From NCBI RefSeq assembly GCF_018860765.1, contig NZ_JAHKPV010000019.1:501972-565971 (forward strand): 64,000 bases of DNA. The letters run 5' to 3'. This document shows, piece by piece, positions 50,495 to 58,953 of the stretch. The notes under the pieces are model-generated. The model did not search any database. It was not told the DNA's origin and saw only the letters and a list, made by a program, of their open reading frames with translations. The translations under genes were made by a program, and so were the position numbers. The first letter of the stretch is position 1; each line of letters starts with the position of its first letter. Source of the stretch: Marinobacter salexigens (lineage in GTDB: Bacteria; Pseudomonadota; Gammaproteobacteria; Pseudomonadales; Oleiphilaceae).

Positions 50495-51939
50495 TACACC
50501 TCTCCCCGGGGCTCTTTCGTATTAGCAGATATCGAGGAAGTGTCCTCATTGATTGTCTCGGCGCCATACTCTCCTGCAGCTAACCAACGGTACAAGGTGC
50601 GGCGATTGATACCTAAAATTTGGGCGGCACGGCGTTTGTTGCCATTCACCGCTTGCATCACTTCGCGCACGTAATCTTGCTGCAACTTTTCCAGTGTCGG
50701 CCATTGGGCGATGGTGGTATTTGGTGAGTGCACGGTTTTCGGGGTAGTTGCGCCACCTTGGCGCTTACGAATCCGTTCCGGAAGGTGGTCAGGCTGAATG
50801 GTATCGCCGTCACAAAAAGTCACCGCGCGCTCAATGGCGCTGGATAGTTCACGCACGTTCCCCGGGAACGGATAATCCATTAGGGTGCGAGAGCTCACTT
50901 CGCTGAGCTTCAAGAACCCGCGCTGATGCCGCCGCGCAGCCTCCCGTAAAAAGTGCATGGCGAGCAGATCAACGTCATCGCCTCGCTCACGTAGTGCCGG
51001 GATACGCAAGCTCAGGGTTTCCAGTCGATAGTAGAGATCTTCTCGAAAGCTCCCCTCACGTACGGCTTTAAGCAGGTCTACGTGGGTGGCTGCCAGAATG
51101 CGAACATCTACAGGCTCTTCCTGATCCGAGCCCACGGGCTTGACCATACCTTCCTGCAGCACCCGCAGAAGCTTTGCTTGCAAGGCCAGAGGCATTTCGC
51201 CAATTTCATCCAACAGCAAGGTACCACCGTGAGCCTCTGAAAACAGGCCTTTCCGAGCTTGGCGGGCCCCGGTAAAAGCGCCTGCTTCGTGGCCAAAGAA
51301 CTCACTTTCCATGAGTTCCCCTGGTATACCAGCACAGTTAACCGCCACAAATGAACCGGAGCTTCGCTCACTGGCCCGGTGAATGGCTCTGGCCACCAGT
51401 TCCTTACCCGTGCCACTTTCGCCGCAGATCAATACAGCAGCTTCACTGCGCGCGATCTGCCGGATCTCAGATCGAAGCTTTACCATGCTTGCATGCTCAC
51501 CAATCAGCCCAAGCGACTCCTCGGTGTCAGTATGCGCAAGAAACTGTTGCAGTTGCCGGGTAAGATCGGCCTGAGTTAGCAATCTGCGTATTTTCAGGCG
51601 CAAATGGTCGGTAGACAGAGGTTTGGTGAGAAAGTCATCTGCACCGGCTTTCAAAGCCTCCACAGCCTGATCAACAGTTCCGAATGCAGTAATGATGATA
51701 AAAGGAAGGCTGTGGCCTTCAGTTTGAGCTGTCTTGAGAAGCTCCAACCCACCGCCATCGGGCAAGCGGAGATCTGACACAACCAAGTCAGGTGTCTCGG
51801 CATTCAGCATTCTACAAGCCTCTTGCACTGTTCCGACACGGCTTACACTGTAACCGTCCAGCTCAAGCTCTTCGCTCAACAGCAGGCCGAGGCTCGCATC
51901 ATCTTCCAGTAGCAGAATTTTGGCCTTACAGTCACTCAT
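50494..51939 (-). CDS. Sigma-54-dependent NtrC-family response regulator
   Basis: A 481-residue regulator. The receiver domain (1-120) has the phosphoryl-accepting Asp in DLVVSDLRLPDGG and Lys in FLTKPLS. The AAA+ domain has GESGTGKEL (Walker A), the sigma-54-contacting GAFTGA, and LLDEIGEMPL (Walker B). A Fis-type helix-turn-helix (NGNKRRAAQILGINRRTLYRWL) follows near residue 440. It should activate sigma-54 promoters when phosphorylated by the kinase encoded just upstream (ATGA overlap). A sigma-54-like promoter with a palindromic upstream site lies at the other end of the kinase gene. Confidence 0.94.
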   Translation of the reverse strand: MSDCKAKILLLEDDASLGLLLSEELELDGYSVSRVGTVQEACRMLNAETPDLVVSDLRLPDGGGLELLKTAQTEGHSLPFIIITAFGTVDQAVEALKAGADDFLTKPLSTDHLRLKIRRLLTQADLTRQLQQFLAHTDTEESLGLIGEHASMVKLRSEIRQIARSEAAVLICGESGTGKELVARAIHRASERSSGSFVAVNCAGIPGELMESEFFGHEAGAFTGARQARKGLFSEAHGGTLLLDEIGEMPLALQAKLLRVLQEGMVKPVGSDQEEPVDVRILAATHVDLLKAVREGSFREDLYYRLETLSLRIPALRERGDDVDLLAMHFLREAARRHQRGFLKLSEVSSRTLMDYPFPGNVRELSSAIERAVTFCDGDTIQPDHLPERIRKRQGGATTPKTVHSPNTTIAQWPTLEKLQQDYVREVMQAVNGNKRRAAQILGINRRTLYRWLAAGEYGAETINEDTSSISANTKEPRGEV

Positions 51940-53408
51940 GTTAACGCCTCCACCGGCCAGAACAGGCTCACTCTGCAACCTCCTGATTCACTGTTGCCGA
52001 TTTCAATCCGGCCTCCATGTTCTTTGAGAACGCTGCTTACCACAGCCAGCCCCAGTCCCGTTCCTTCTCCCGCTGGCCGAGTACTGTAGAAGGGCTCAAA
52101 TACAGCGCTGCGCTTATCTTCGGCGATGCCGAGTCCATCGTCCTCAACCCGAACTTCCCATTCAGCGTCATGTCGATGCAGCGATAACAGAACCTCAGAG
52201 TTGGCGGCCTGACACGCGTTGCGCACCACATTTAGACACGCCAACTCCAGCCTCACGGGCTCTGCTTTCACTTTGGCCTCCATATCAAGCCCTTCGCTTT
52301 GCAAGCGCTTGCCTTCGCATTTCTCATCTTCACCGGCACGATCCAGCACATCTTTGAGAACCACACCAAGGCTTATTGGCCGTCTTGAATCTGGAACATG
52401 GCGAAAACAGTCTAAAAGTTGCTGGATTATGGTGGTCATGCGCCCCACTTGATAGCTGATATCATCCAGTTGTCGACGTTGTTCATCCGTAAGTTCATGG
52501 CGGGCCAAAATGTTGGCGCGACCCTGAATCACGTTCAAGGGGGCGCCAAGCTCATGCGCCACACCGCCAGCCACACGCCCGATCATGGCAACTTTTTCCT
52601 GATACTCCAGACGTTCAGCCAGCTTGCGTTCCTTGATCACGCGCTCCTGTATTTCTGCCTCTGCACGCGCCATGCGTTCACCCATGTCGCGAACACCACC
52701 GTATATCTGCCGCAGCTCACGGGGGCCGGACGGTTCTGCATGAAGCTGCCAACGACCGGGCGCCAGTGTATCCATGATGCTCAAAAGCCGGCTGACATGG
52801 CGCCCGACTGTTCCGTAGTGCCCAAGCACCACCACCAGAATGATCGTTGCCGCAAGCGCCGACCAGATAGACACCGCCCACAAGCGGCTTGAGGCAAGAA
52901 GCTCATGGAAGTCACTGCGCCTACGGGTGATTTGCAGCAACCCCTGGATCCGGCCGTCGTCGGCCACCAACGGGGTAAAGTGAGAGAACACTGACTGCCC
53001 GTCTACCCAACGAAAGGCTCCGCCCAGTTCGCCGCTGTTAATTGCCTGTTCGGCACTGGCGCTGTTGCCCACATTGGTGTCAGCCAGCCCAAGGCTGGCG
53101 ATTCGAGTCCCCTCTTTGTCGAATACTGAGGCGCCGGAAACGCGACCAATGCGAAAGATCGATTTCAGGGAATCCCCCATCACCAACTCGTCTTTTTCTT
53201 GCATAGCTCGGGAAAGCGGGCCGCTGGCTGCGCGGGCGACCAGCTCCAGATCTTCCTGTAAACGATCGTTCAGGGCTTTTTCTACGGCTCCGAATCCAAG
53301 GTATATGGCAAGCCCGCTGATCACCAACAAGGGCACAACAATACTCAATACCAGCGTTAACTGTATCGACCCAAAAACGTGACCGGCACTTCTGAAAGAA
53401 GGTTTCAT
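51936..53408 (-). CDS. Membrane sensor histidine kinase, partner of the NtrC-type regulator
   Basis: A 490-residue kinase. TM1 lies at about residues 17-38, then a periplasmic sensor of about 120 residues (VFDKEGTRIAS, a CHASE/dCache-like stretch), TM2 at about 177-200, and a HAMP-like linker with a coiled coil (RAEAEIQERVIKERKLAERLE). The phosphorylated His is in GGVAHELGAPLN (DHp). The ATPase domain has NVVRNACQAA (N box), DDGLGI (G1) and GEGTGLGLAVV (G2). ATG 53408 follows GAGAG; a GTG 39 bases upstream is also possible. The stimulus is unknown. Its gene is divergent from the DUF4168 gene. Confidence 0.9.
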   Translation of the reverse strand: MKPSFRSAGHVFGSIQLTLVLSIVVPLLVISGLAIYLGFGAVEKALNDRLQEDLELVARAASGPLSRAMQEKDELVMGDSLKSIFRIGRVSGASVFDKEGTRIASLGLADTNVGNSASAEQAINSGELGGAFRWVDGQSVFSHFTPLVADDGRIQGLLQITRRRSDFHELLASSRLWAVSIWSALAATIILVVVLGHYGTVGRHVSRLLSIMDTLAPGRWQLHAEPSGPRELRQIYGGVRDMGERMARAEAEIQERVIKERKLAERLEYQEKVAMIGRVAGGVAHELGAPLNVIQGRANILARHELTDEQRRQLDDISYQVGRMTTIIQQLLDCFRHVPDSRRPISLGVVLKDVLDRAGEDEKCEGKRLQSEGLDMEAKVKAEPVRLELACLNVVRNACQAANSEVLLSLHRHDAEWEVRVEDDGLGIAEDKRSAVFEPFYSTRPAGEGTGLGLAVVSSVLKEHGGRIEIGNSESGGCRVSLFWPVEALT

Positions 53409-53441
53409 TTGGACTCTCACACCATAATTGCCACACACTTC

Positions 53442-53455
53442 TGCCACATGTGGCA
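53442..53455. promoter_or_regulatory. Palindromic upstream activator site for the NtrC-family regulator
   Basis: TGCCACATGTGGCA is a perfect 14-bp palindrome. Further half-sites flank it: TTGCCACA at about 53428 and CGCCACA at 53459. It lies about 90 bases upstream of the sigma-54-like promoter, the usual distance for an NtrC-type enhancer, and directly before the kinase gene. Confidence 0.65.
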
Positions 53456-53542
53456 TTTCGCCACAACCTTCATTACTTGAGATTAATCACCAAAAATCCA
53501 TATCTATCTGTTTTAAAACGATTTTACTGTAAAACCTGAAGC

Positions 53543-53558
53543 TGGCACGGCGCTTGAT
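53543..53558 (+). promoter_or_regulatory. Sigma-54-like (-24/-12) promoter for the DUF4168 gene
   Basis: TGGCAC-GGCGC-TTGAT matches the consensus TGGCAC-N5-TTGCW with one mismatch (A for the C at -12). It is 41 bases before the DUF4168 ATG, leaving a leader of about 30 bases. Confidence 0.7.
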
Positions 53559-53598
53559 AGGTACTTAGTGACCGCAAATGAAATAGGAGAAGTCGATT

Positions 53599-54003
53599 AT
53601 GAATATGAACAAGCTACTCGTATCCATTACTGCATCTATTGCTCTTCTGGCTGCCGCGCCCACCATGGCAGAGCAAAATCAGCAAAGCCCAGCAGCCACC
53701 GGCGATTCTAGCGGCTATTCGAATCCTGCGGCTGCGGGATCACAAAAGACGAACTATAACGATGCTGAACTGAAAAAGTTCATCGCAGCGCAAGAGGGCA
53801 TCACCGAAGTGCGCGAAGAGTACATCGAAAAAATTGAAGCGGCGGATTCTCAGGAAAAAGCTCAGAAACTGCAGACGAAAGCCAACGATGAGATGGTCTC
53901 AGTCATCGAAAAGTCCGGCATGGATATCCCAACCTATAACGCCATCGCGACCGCCTATAGCAGCGAGCCGAAAGTACGTAACCGCATTGACGCGCTGATG
54001 TAA
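53599..54003 (+). CDS. Exported DUF4168-domain protein
   Basis: A 134-residue secreted protein. The signal peptide (LLVSITASIALLAAAPTMA) is cleaved before EQNQQ. A Ser/Ala/Gly-rich stretch precedes a helical DUF4168 domain (about 50-134): DAELKKFIAAQEGITEVREEY, then KANDEMVSVIEKSGMDIPTYNAIATAYSSEP. The function of DUF4168 is not known. AGGAGA lies nine bases before the ATG. It has its own sigma-54-like promoter and terminator, and the divergent two-component system is its probable regulator. Confidence 0.88.
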   Translation: MNMNKLLVSITASIALLAAAPTMAEQNQQSPAATGDSSGYSNPAAAGSQKTNYNDAELKKFIAAQEGITEVREEYIEKIEAADSQEKAQKLQTKANDEMVSVIEKSGMDIPTYNAIATAYSSEPKVRNRIDALM

Positions 54004-54039
54004 TCGAGCGTCGACACCGGATTAGTTGCTCGTCAGTTT

Positions 54040-54067
54040 AGCCCCGCCTAGCGGGGCTGCTTATTTT
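54040..54067 (+). terminator. Rho-independent terminator after the DUF4168 gene
   Basis: AGCCCCGC, loop, GCGGGGCT, then GCTTATTTT. It lies 37 bases after the DUF4168 stop and before the end of the convergent mscS-type gene. Confidence 0.85.
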
Positions 54068-54094
54068 GTAAAACGGACAATAGACTTGCATCAA

Positions 54095-54898
54095 TCAACC
54101 GACCGAGACGGGTACAGAAACAAACTTTACACCCTGTCGCGCCAACTCCGCTGAGCCGCGGGCTGTAAGCTCAGAAATAAACTGGAACTGCTCCTTGGGG
54201 TCGAACGGATAAGCTTTCAAACGGTAATGCATGCCCCAGGGCTTATTGAAAACAATCACCAACACAGGCTGCCAAGTTTTTGTTCGCGGGCTGGTAAAAG
54301 CGACGTCTCTAAGTAGATCTCGCACTCTACTAACATCATGGTTGGCCTCAAGGTGGAAATCTGCCACACACATCAAGTTATCTGTACCGTCGTTACCGTT
54401 GGCAATGAGTGAATTCCAAAGCTTGTTGTGAGGAATAATCACAACCGTATCATCGGGGGTGACAATCTCGGCAGCCCGGGTACCTATGGCCCGTACTGCG
54501 CCGTATTGCCCATCAACTTCGATCCAATCCCCTGGGCGATAAGGCATCTCATAAAGAGTAACAATGCCTGCAATCAAACTGTTGGCGTAATCCTTGAAAG
54601 CAAAGCCCAGCGCCAGAGCCAGAGCGCCAAAAATGGCCACCATATTTTCGAACGATGGCTCCACCAGAATTGGAACCACGATCACAATCGTAGCGAAGAT
54701 AATCAGCAATCGTAGTAAGGGCACAGATGCCAACAGGTAAAGGCGAGGCTTGCCACCGAGTTTTTCAGCAACGCGAGGGAGCACCTTCTGAACCGCCACC
54801 GTGATCAGCGAGGCAATGACAACAACCAACATCGCTTTCAACAGCGCCTGCCCGGTTATAGAGGCGAAGGCGTCTTTAACTCCCAGATCCTCAAACAT
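54095..54898 (-). CDS. MscS-family mechanosensitive channel
   Basis: A 267-residue small-conductance channel. Three predicted helices lie in the first ~125 residues; the pore-lining TM3 and beta domain are marked by VAIFGALALALGFAFKDYANSLIAGI and LYEMPYRPGDWIEVDGQYGAV. The vestibule region follows (TPDDTVVIIPHNKLWNSLI). MscS proteins release solutes on osmotic downshock. GGAGG lies four bases before the ATG. The upstream gene ends eight bases before its start, so the two are co-transcribed. Confidence 0.92.
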   Translation of the reverse strand: MFEDLGVKDAFASITGQALLKAMLVVVIASLITVAVQKVLPRVAEKLGGKPRLYLLASVPLLRLLIIFATIVIVVPILVEPSFENMVAIFGALALALGFAFKDYANSLIAGIVTLYEMPYRPGDWIEVDGQYGAVRAIGTRAAEIVTPDDTVVIIPHNKLWNSLIANGNDGTDNLMCVADFHLEANHDVSRVRDLLRDVAFTSPRTKTWQPVLVIVFNKPWGMHYRLKAYPFDPKEQFQFISELTARGSAELARQGVKFVSVPVSVG

Positions 54899-54906
54899 AA
54901 AACCTC

Positions 54907-56199
54907 CTAGAACTGATCAAGTGGAAATCCCCAGCTCTGCAAGTGGCGTCTGACCGTGGGATACCCTATGGGTGTAACCTGCCAGCGTTGATCAAGCGGA
55001 TCACAGGTGACCAACTCAGCGCGCTTTAACCGTGACAAAACCAAGCTCAATTCGTATGTGGAAACACCGGTAACCGCCTCCAAGGAGGCCATATCAAGGC
55101 CGTTATGCAGTAACAACCCGTGTAATACAAAGCCGGTAACACTCTCTTTGCTCTGAGGCATACTCGGAAGGCTCAATCGACCCAACGGCACAACCCAGCA
55201 ATCCGCTGCCCGGCTCTGCTTGTCGGTTCTATCGTCGGTTTCCTCCAGTTTGGCGTCATCATCTGGCCGGGCCCGCAGGGACCTCTGCCAGATGGCTAAA
55301 GCTACGCCGGGGTTGCCGCGGGAGGTAGCTGCTAAATCACGTAAAAACGTGCTGTATTTGCGTTTTTTACGGCTTTTGCTGTTTTCAGCGGCGTCGGCCT
55401 CCGCCATAGGTAATACATACAGGCCATCGCCGGTCATTCTGGCAACAACCGTTGATTTGCCATTACCCGACGCCAAATAGGTAAACCAAGCACCTAGCCG
55501 GTCGGCATCCATGGGCGCTGGCGTCCAGGGCGACATCTGGGCGTTCTCAAGATAGTGCCCCCAATATCGCCAGCACCAGCTTGAACACCCCACAATGCCC
55601 ACGCCGGAATCACCGTTCGCGACTCGGCGAAACAGCTCCCGGATCAAACCTAGACCTGAAAGGCTTCGTAGCCAAAAATCTGCCAACTCTGGAATCACCC
55701 AGGGGCGCGATAAATCCTGACGATCCCACCATTCAGACGCTTCCTGATCGTCAAAACACAGCGTGTCCGGCGGCGCAATTACTCTCCATGTTTCACTGCT
55801 GGTCTCAATAGAGTCGGACTGTTCAGGCTCTGAGAATCGCGTAAGCGCCTGCTGCATACCTGAGAAAGGCGGCGCTACCAAGCAGACCACTTCACGATTG
55901 AGCGAACCATCTGAGCGGGCCTGTTTTAAGCTACAAGCAATCGCTTCTGCCTGGCGGGCATAGTCCGGCTCGGGCGCCAATCTTCGCTGCTGTGCGGCAG
56001 ACAGCTCCGGCAGTTCATCCATGCTTTCAAAGGGTTCTTCCGCCTGTGACACGCCTGCCTGCAATTGCTTTAGGGCATGGCGGATCGCGTCTTTCAATGA
56101 GCGCCGTACAGAGGTTTGTGGCAGTGCCCATTGCTCAGCAGGCATTAAACCACCGGGAAGACACGAGGCAGCCTTGTTGTCGTTGGTGTTATCCTTCAA
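54907..56199 (-). CDS. Unknown protein with ATPase-like core and winged-helix end, upstream of mscS
   Basis: A 430-residue soluble protein. A central segment begins VVCLVAPPFSGMQQAL (residue ~103), a degenerate Walker-A-like loop without the GK[ST]. A later hydrophobic strand, VGIVGCSSWCWRYW, could correspond to a sensor strand. The C-terminal ~75 residues look like a winged helix (LDMASLEAVTGVSTYELSLVLSRLKRAELV, then QRWQVTPIGYPTVRRHL). It may be an inactive AAA+/STAND-type ATPase, but I do not recognise a family. The start is TTG with AGGAG about nine bases upstream. It ends eight bases before the mscS-type gene, so a function with that channel is suggested by position only. Confidence 0.65.
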   Translation of the reverse strand: MKDNTNDNKAASCLPGGLMPAEQWALPQTSVRRSLKDAIRHALKQLQAGVSQAEEPFESMDELPELSAAQQRRLAPEPDYARQAEAIACSLKQARSDGSLNREVVCLVAPPFSGMQQALTRFSEPEQSDSIETSSETWRVIAPPDTLCFDDQEASEWWDRQDLSRPWVIPELADFWLRSLSGLGLIRELFRRVANGDSGVGIVGCSSWCWRYWGHYLENAQMSPWTPAPMDADRLGAWFTYLASGNGKSTVVARMTGDGLYVLPMAEADAAENSKSRKKRKYSTFLRDLAATSRGNPGVALAIWQRSLRARPDDDAKLEETDDRTDKQSRAADCWVVPLGRLSLPSMPQSKESVTGFVLHGLLLHNGLDMASLEAVTGVSTYELSLVLSRLKRAELVTCDPLDQRWQVTPIGYPTVRRHLQSWGFPLDQF

Positions 56200-56234
56200 A
56201 AAAACAGCTCCTGCTTGGCCAGTGGTTGCTTGAC

Positions 56235-57074
56235 TTACTCAGGCACTAACCAACTGTATTCATGGGAGAGGTCTAGTACAGACTCGCCTGCAATATCTGC
56301 AATCATGGCAGAAAATCTATCTTCAAACCCCCACGGCGGATTAACGACCAGCATGCCCGAACCAGTCATGCCTCGCTCGGGAGGCGATTTCAGGTGCACC
56401 TCGCTGCGCCACACTTTGCGTAGTGAGCTGTCTTTCACCGCCTGCTTCAGCGTGGTATGCAAACCGTTGGTAAGAATGGGATACCAAATAAGATAAACGC
56501 CGTGGCGGCATTTGTGCCAGGCTTTCTGGAGAGTCGAGGCGACATCCGAATAGTCAGACTTTATTTCGTAGGAAGGATCAATCAGCGCTATCAGTCTAGG
56601 CTGGGCAGGAGGTAACTGCTTCAATAAGCCCTTTAGGCCATCGTCGTGAATTACACGTACCTTCTGGTTTGCGGCCCAGTCGGCAAGTTGGCCGCTTTCG
56701 GTTGGGTGTAACTCAAACGCCGTTAAAGAGTCCCCGGGGCGCAAGAACCGGCGGAACCAAGCCGGGGAGCCCGGGTAGACCGTTAACTGGCCCTCGCCCG
56801 CGTTGAAGCGCGACAGCACCTTTATAACAGGTTGCCAATCTTCAGAGATTAAAGCACTCCGGTTCGCCCAGAGCTTTTGCACGCCTGCATCCGCTTCCGA
56901 CGTTTTACGCGCCCGCTCGCTCTTTAGGTCGTAAATGGCGCTACCCGCGTGGGTATCAAAGCAGGCAATGGCCGATGGCTTCGCTTGCATCATAGAGGTG
57001 GCAAGCGTTAGCGCCCCATGCTTTTGAACATCCGCAAAGTTTCCGGCATGGAAGGCGTGAAGATAACTCAACAT
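56235..57074 (-). CDS. rlmJ: 23S rRNA (adenine-2030-N6)-methyltransferase
   Basis: A 279-residue SAM-dependent enzyme. The N-terminus MLSYLHAFHAGNFADVQKH is diagnostic for RlmJ, and the catalytic N6-adenine motif appears as LIDPSYEIKSDY (the usual DPPY with Ser in the third place). YPGSPAWFRRFL and ELHPTE are further family blocks. It methylates A2030 of 23S rRNA. GGAG lies seven bases before the ATG. Confidence 0.95.
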   Translation of the reverse strand: MLSYLHAFHAGNFADVQKHGALTLATSMMQAKPSAIACFDTHAGSAIYDLKSERARKTSEADAGVQKLWANRSALISEDWQPVIKVLSRFNAGEGQLTVYPGSPAWFRRFLRPGDSLTAFELHPTESGQLADWAANQKVRVIHDDGLKGLLKQLPPAQPRLIALIDPSYEIKSDYSDVASTLQKAWHKCRHGVYLIWYPILTNGLHTTLKQAVKDSSLRKVWRSEVHLKSPPERGMTGSGMLVVNPPWGFEDRFSAMIADIAGESVLDLSHEYSWLVPE

Positions 57075-57164
57075 GTATAAGCTCCCTAGTAACAGGAGCT
57101 ATTAGGCCCGAGCGTACGCCGTCAGTGCAAGAGAGCATCCGAAAAAGCAACCGCTATGAATACA

Positions 57165-57323
57165 TTAACCAGAATTACGATTGCGAGAAGTTGGCTGACA
57201 TACAGCGCAGGATTCCTGCTCACTCTGCCGCACACTGGTTCTATCCACCGACTTGCGAAGTGATTGCCATGCGGTGAAAACAGTTTTTGAAGACCCTGCC
57301 AAACGCACTACTGATGTACTCAT
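57165..57323 (-). CDS. Possible small Fur-linked protein
   Basis: A 52-codon frame starting MSTSVVRLAGSS, with GGAAGGA directly upstream at good spacing. It is Ser/Arg-rich with two Cys (CAVC). The +1 frame over its second half encodes a hydrophobic stretch (LLAIVILVNVFIAVAF) and stays open to 57122, so a frameshift in a small membrane protein gene is one possible reading. Its start lies 61 bases from the Fur box, on the other side from the imelysin operon. No family recognised. Confidence 0.35.
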   Translation of the reverse strand: MSTSVVRLAGSSKTVFTAWQSLRKSVDRTSVRQSEQESCAVCQPTSRNRNSG

Positions 57324-57383
57324 GATGCTTCCTTCCCAGTTAAAAACCCATCCAGATCGAAATTTAGCAGCACAAACATTATT

Positions 57384-57413
57384 TGCAAATGATTATCATT
57401 AAAATTTAATATT
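57384..57413 (+). promoter_or_regulatory. Fur box inside the imelysin operon promoter
   Basis: GCAAATGATTATCATTAAA (57386-57404) matches the 19-bp Fur consensus at 14 positions. It occupies the spacer of a promoter with -35 TTGCAA (57384-57389) and -10 TAATAT (57408-57413), 18 bases apart. Iron-loaded Fur would block this promoter directly. Confidence 0.85.
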
Positions 57414-57543
57414 GAAAGATATCTTGATTAATAAACCTTGCTCTGCGTCAAGGTTTTCTTGCGTTGTGGCGCTTTAGTCAACATAATTACGAACGATAAT
57501 ACATCCTATTACCATAACCGTTCATCGAAATCCGGAGTTCTCT

Positions 57544-58842
57544 ATGAAAGCACTGTTTCGACCAGCCCCTCTTGCGCTCACTATTGCCGCAGCTATGAGC
57601 GCAGGCTGTGCCAATACCGCCACGTCTGATTCAGCAACCTCACAACCTGCCACCAAAGCCTCAGTTGTAGAGCACTACGCGAACTTGGCCCACGCTGGAT
57701 ATGAGGACGCCCTGATTACCGCAAAAGCTCTGAATAAAGCGACAGACAAACTAATTGCCAATCCCACAGAAGCCAACTTGCAAGCAGCCAAAGAAGCTTG
57801 GCTTGCCGCACGAGTGCCATACCAGCAAACAGAAGTGTTCCGTTTTGGCAATGCGATTGTTGATGATTGGGAAGGGCAACTGAACGCTTGGCCTTTGGAT
57901 GAGGGCTTGATTGATTATGTACAAGCCGATGACTATCAATACGAGCTGGGCAACTCTGGCGCAACTGCAAATATCATTGCGAATAACAGTGTCAACGTAG
58001 GCGGCGAAACCCTAGATGTGACCAACCTCACCCCGGAGTTGCTGGCAAACCTGAATGAGATTGGCGGATCAGAAGCAAACGTTGCCACCGGCTATCACGC
58101 CATTGAGTTTTTGCTCTGGGGTCAGGACCTGAACGGATTTGAGCAGGGGAACGGCGAGCGCCCGGTAACCGACTACGCAAAGGGCACAGATTGCACTAAC
58201 GGTCATTGTGAGCGCCGGGCCGAGTATCTTGACGCCGTAACTGACTTACTGGTGTCAGATTTGGACTGGATGGTAAATCAGTGGGCAGCAAATGGTTCCG
58301 ACAACTATCGCAGCCAGCTAATGAATGCCGACTCAGATGAAGGCGTTCAGAAAATGCTGTTTGGCATGGGCTCCTTGTCGTTGGGAGAGCTGGCTGGTGA
58401 GCGAATGAAGGTAGCACTGGAAGCCAACTCCTACGAAGACGAGCACGATTGCTTTAGCGATAATACTCACAACTCCCACTACTACAACGCTCAAGGCATC
58501 CAGAACGTATACACTGGCAGCTACCGCCGCGTAGACGGCAGTTTGGTGTCCGGACCATCTCTGTCTGACTTGGTTGGGCAAAACAACCCCGAGCTGGACG
58601 CACGCTTGAATGGCCAACTTGGAGCTTCCATGGAAGCTCTGGGCGCCATGAAAACCAAAGCCGAAGCAAGCCATAACCCCATGCTGTTTGATATGATGAT
58701 CGCGCCGGGCAATGCTCAGGGCGCAAGCATTGTTAACGGTGCCATCATGGCGCTGGTTGAGCAAACTGGCTCCATTGAGCAGGCGGCCCGCCAACTAGGC
58801 CTTGAAGCCCTATCACCAGACGATGCTGGCCACACTTTCTGA
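57544..58842 (+). CDS. Imelysin-family iron-regulated lipoprotein
   Basis: A 432-residue exported protein. The signal peptide ends AMSAGC, so it is probably a lipoprotein. It has the imelysin (M75) fold with two helical repeats; the signature GxHxxE is intact in ATGYHAIEFLLWGQDL. AARVPYQQTEVFRFG and DDWEGQLNAWPLDEGLIDYV are also typical. In Pseudomonas the corresponding gene (icmP) belongs to a Fur-regulated operon with the same partners as here. Imelysins are thought to bind iron or haem-related ligands rather than act as true peptidases. First gene after the Fur-box promoter. Confidence 0.92.
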   Translation: MKALFRPAPLALTIAAAMSAGCANTATSDSATSQPATKASVVEHYANLAHAGYEDALITAKALNKATDKLIANPTEANLQAAKEAWLAARVPYQQTEVFRFGNAIVDDWEGQLNAWPLDEGLIDYVQADDYQYELGNSGATANIIANNSVNVGGETLDVTNLTPELLANLNEIGGSEANVATGYHAIEFLLWGQDLNGFEQGNGERPVTDYAKGTDCTNGHCERRAEYLDAVTDLLVSDLDWMVNQWAANGSDNYRSQLMNADSDEGVQKMLFGMGSLSLGELAGERMKVALEANSYEDEHDCFSDNTHNSHYYNAQGIQNVYTGSYRRVDGSLVSGPSLSDLVGQNNPELDARLNGQLGASMEALGAMKTKAEASHNPMLFDMMIAPGNAQGASIVNGAIMALVEQTGSIEQAARQLGLEALSPDDAGHTF

Positions 58843-58866
58843 TCAATAACTAGAAAGTGACTGATA

Positions 58867-58889
58867 CCGGGGGCACCTTCAGCCCCCGG
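58867..58889 (+). promoter_or_regulatory. GC-rich hairpin after the first imelysin gene
   Basis: CCGGGGGC pairs with GCCCCCGG around a 7-base loop, 24 bases after the imelysin stop. It has no T-run, so it may protect the upstream message from 3' decay rather than terminate. Confidence 0.5.
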
Positions 58890-58907
58890 CATTCAAGGAA
58901 CAAGAAC

Positions 58908-58953
58908 AAGCCATGGAAAGCCTGCTTTGAACAGAGCGGATTTTCCATGGCTT
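58908..58953 (+). promoter_or_regulatory. Second long hairpin before the di-haem oxidoreductase gene
   Basis: AAGCCATGGAAA (58908-58919) pairs perfectly with TTTCCATGGCTT (58942-58953), 23 bases before the next start codon. As an RNA it could expose or hide the ribosome site region and so set the ratio of the first to the later products. Confidence 0.5.

Larger units (their letters stand above)
57075..57543. other. 469-base intergenic region with Fur box, promoter and a possible small gene
   Basis: Between divergent rlmJ and the imelysin operon. It contains a 52-codon minus-strand frame with a strong ribosome site (57165-57323), a Fur box within a sigma-70-like promoter (57384-57413), and a leader hairpin AAACCTTG/CAAGGTTT (57433-57456) followed by TCTT that might act in attenuation. 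Confidence 0.6.

Noticed and set aside
57438..57629. Plus-strand 63-codon frame in the imelysin leader
   Set aside because: It overlaps the start of the imelysin gene in a different frame and has no ribosome site; the imelysin signal peptide and GGAG site are convincing.
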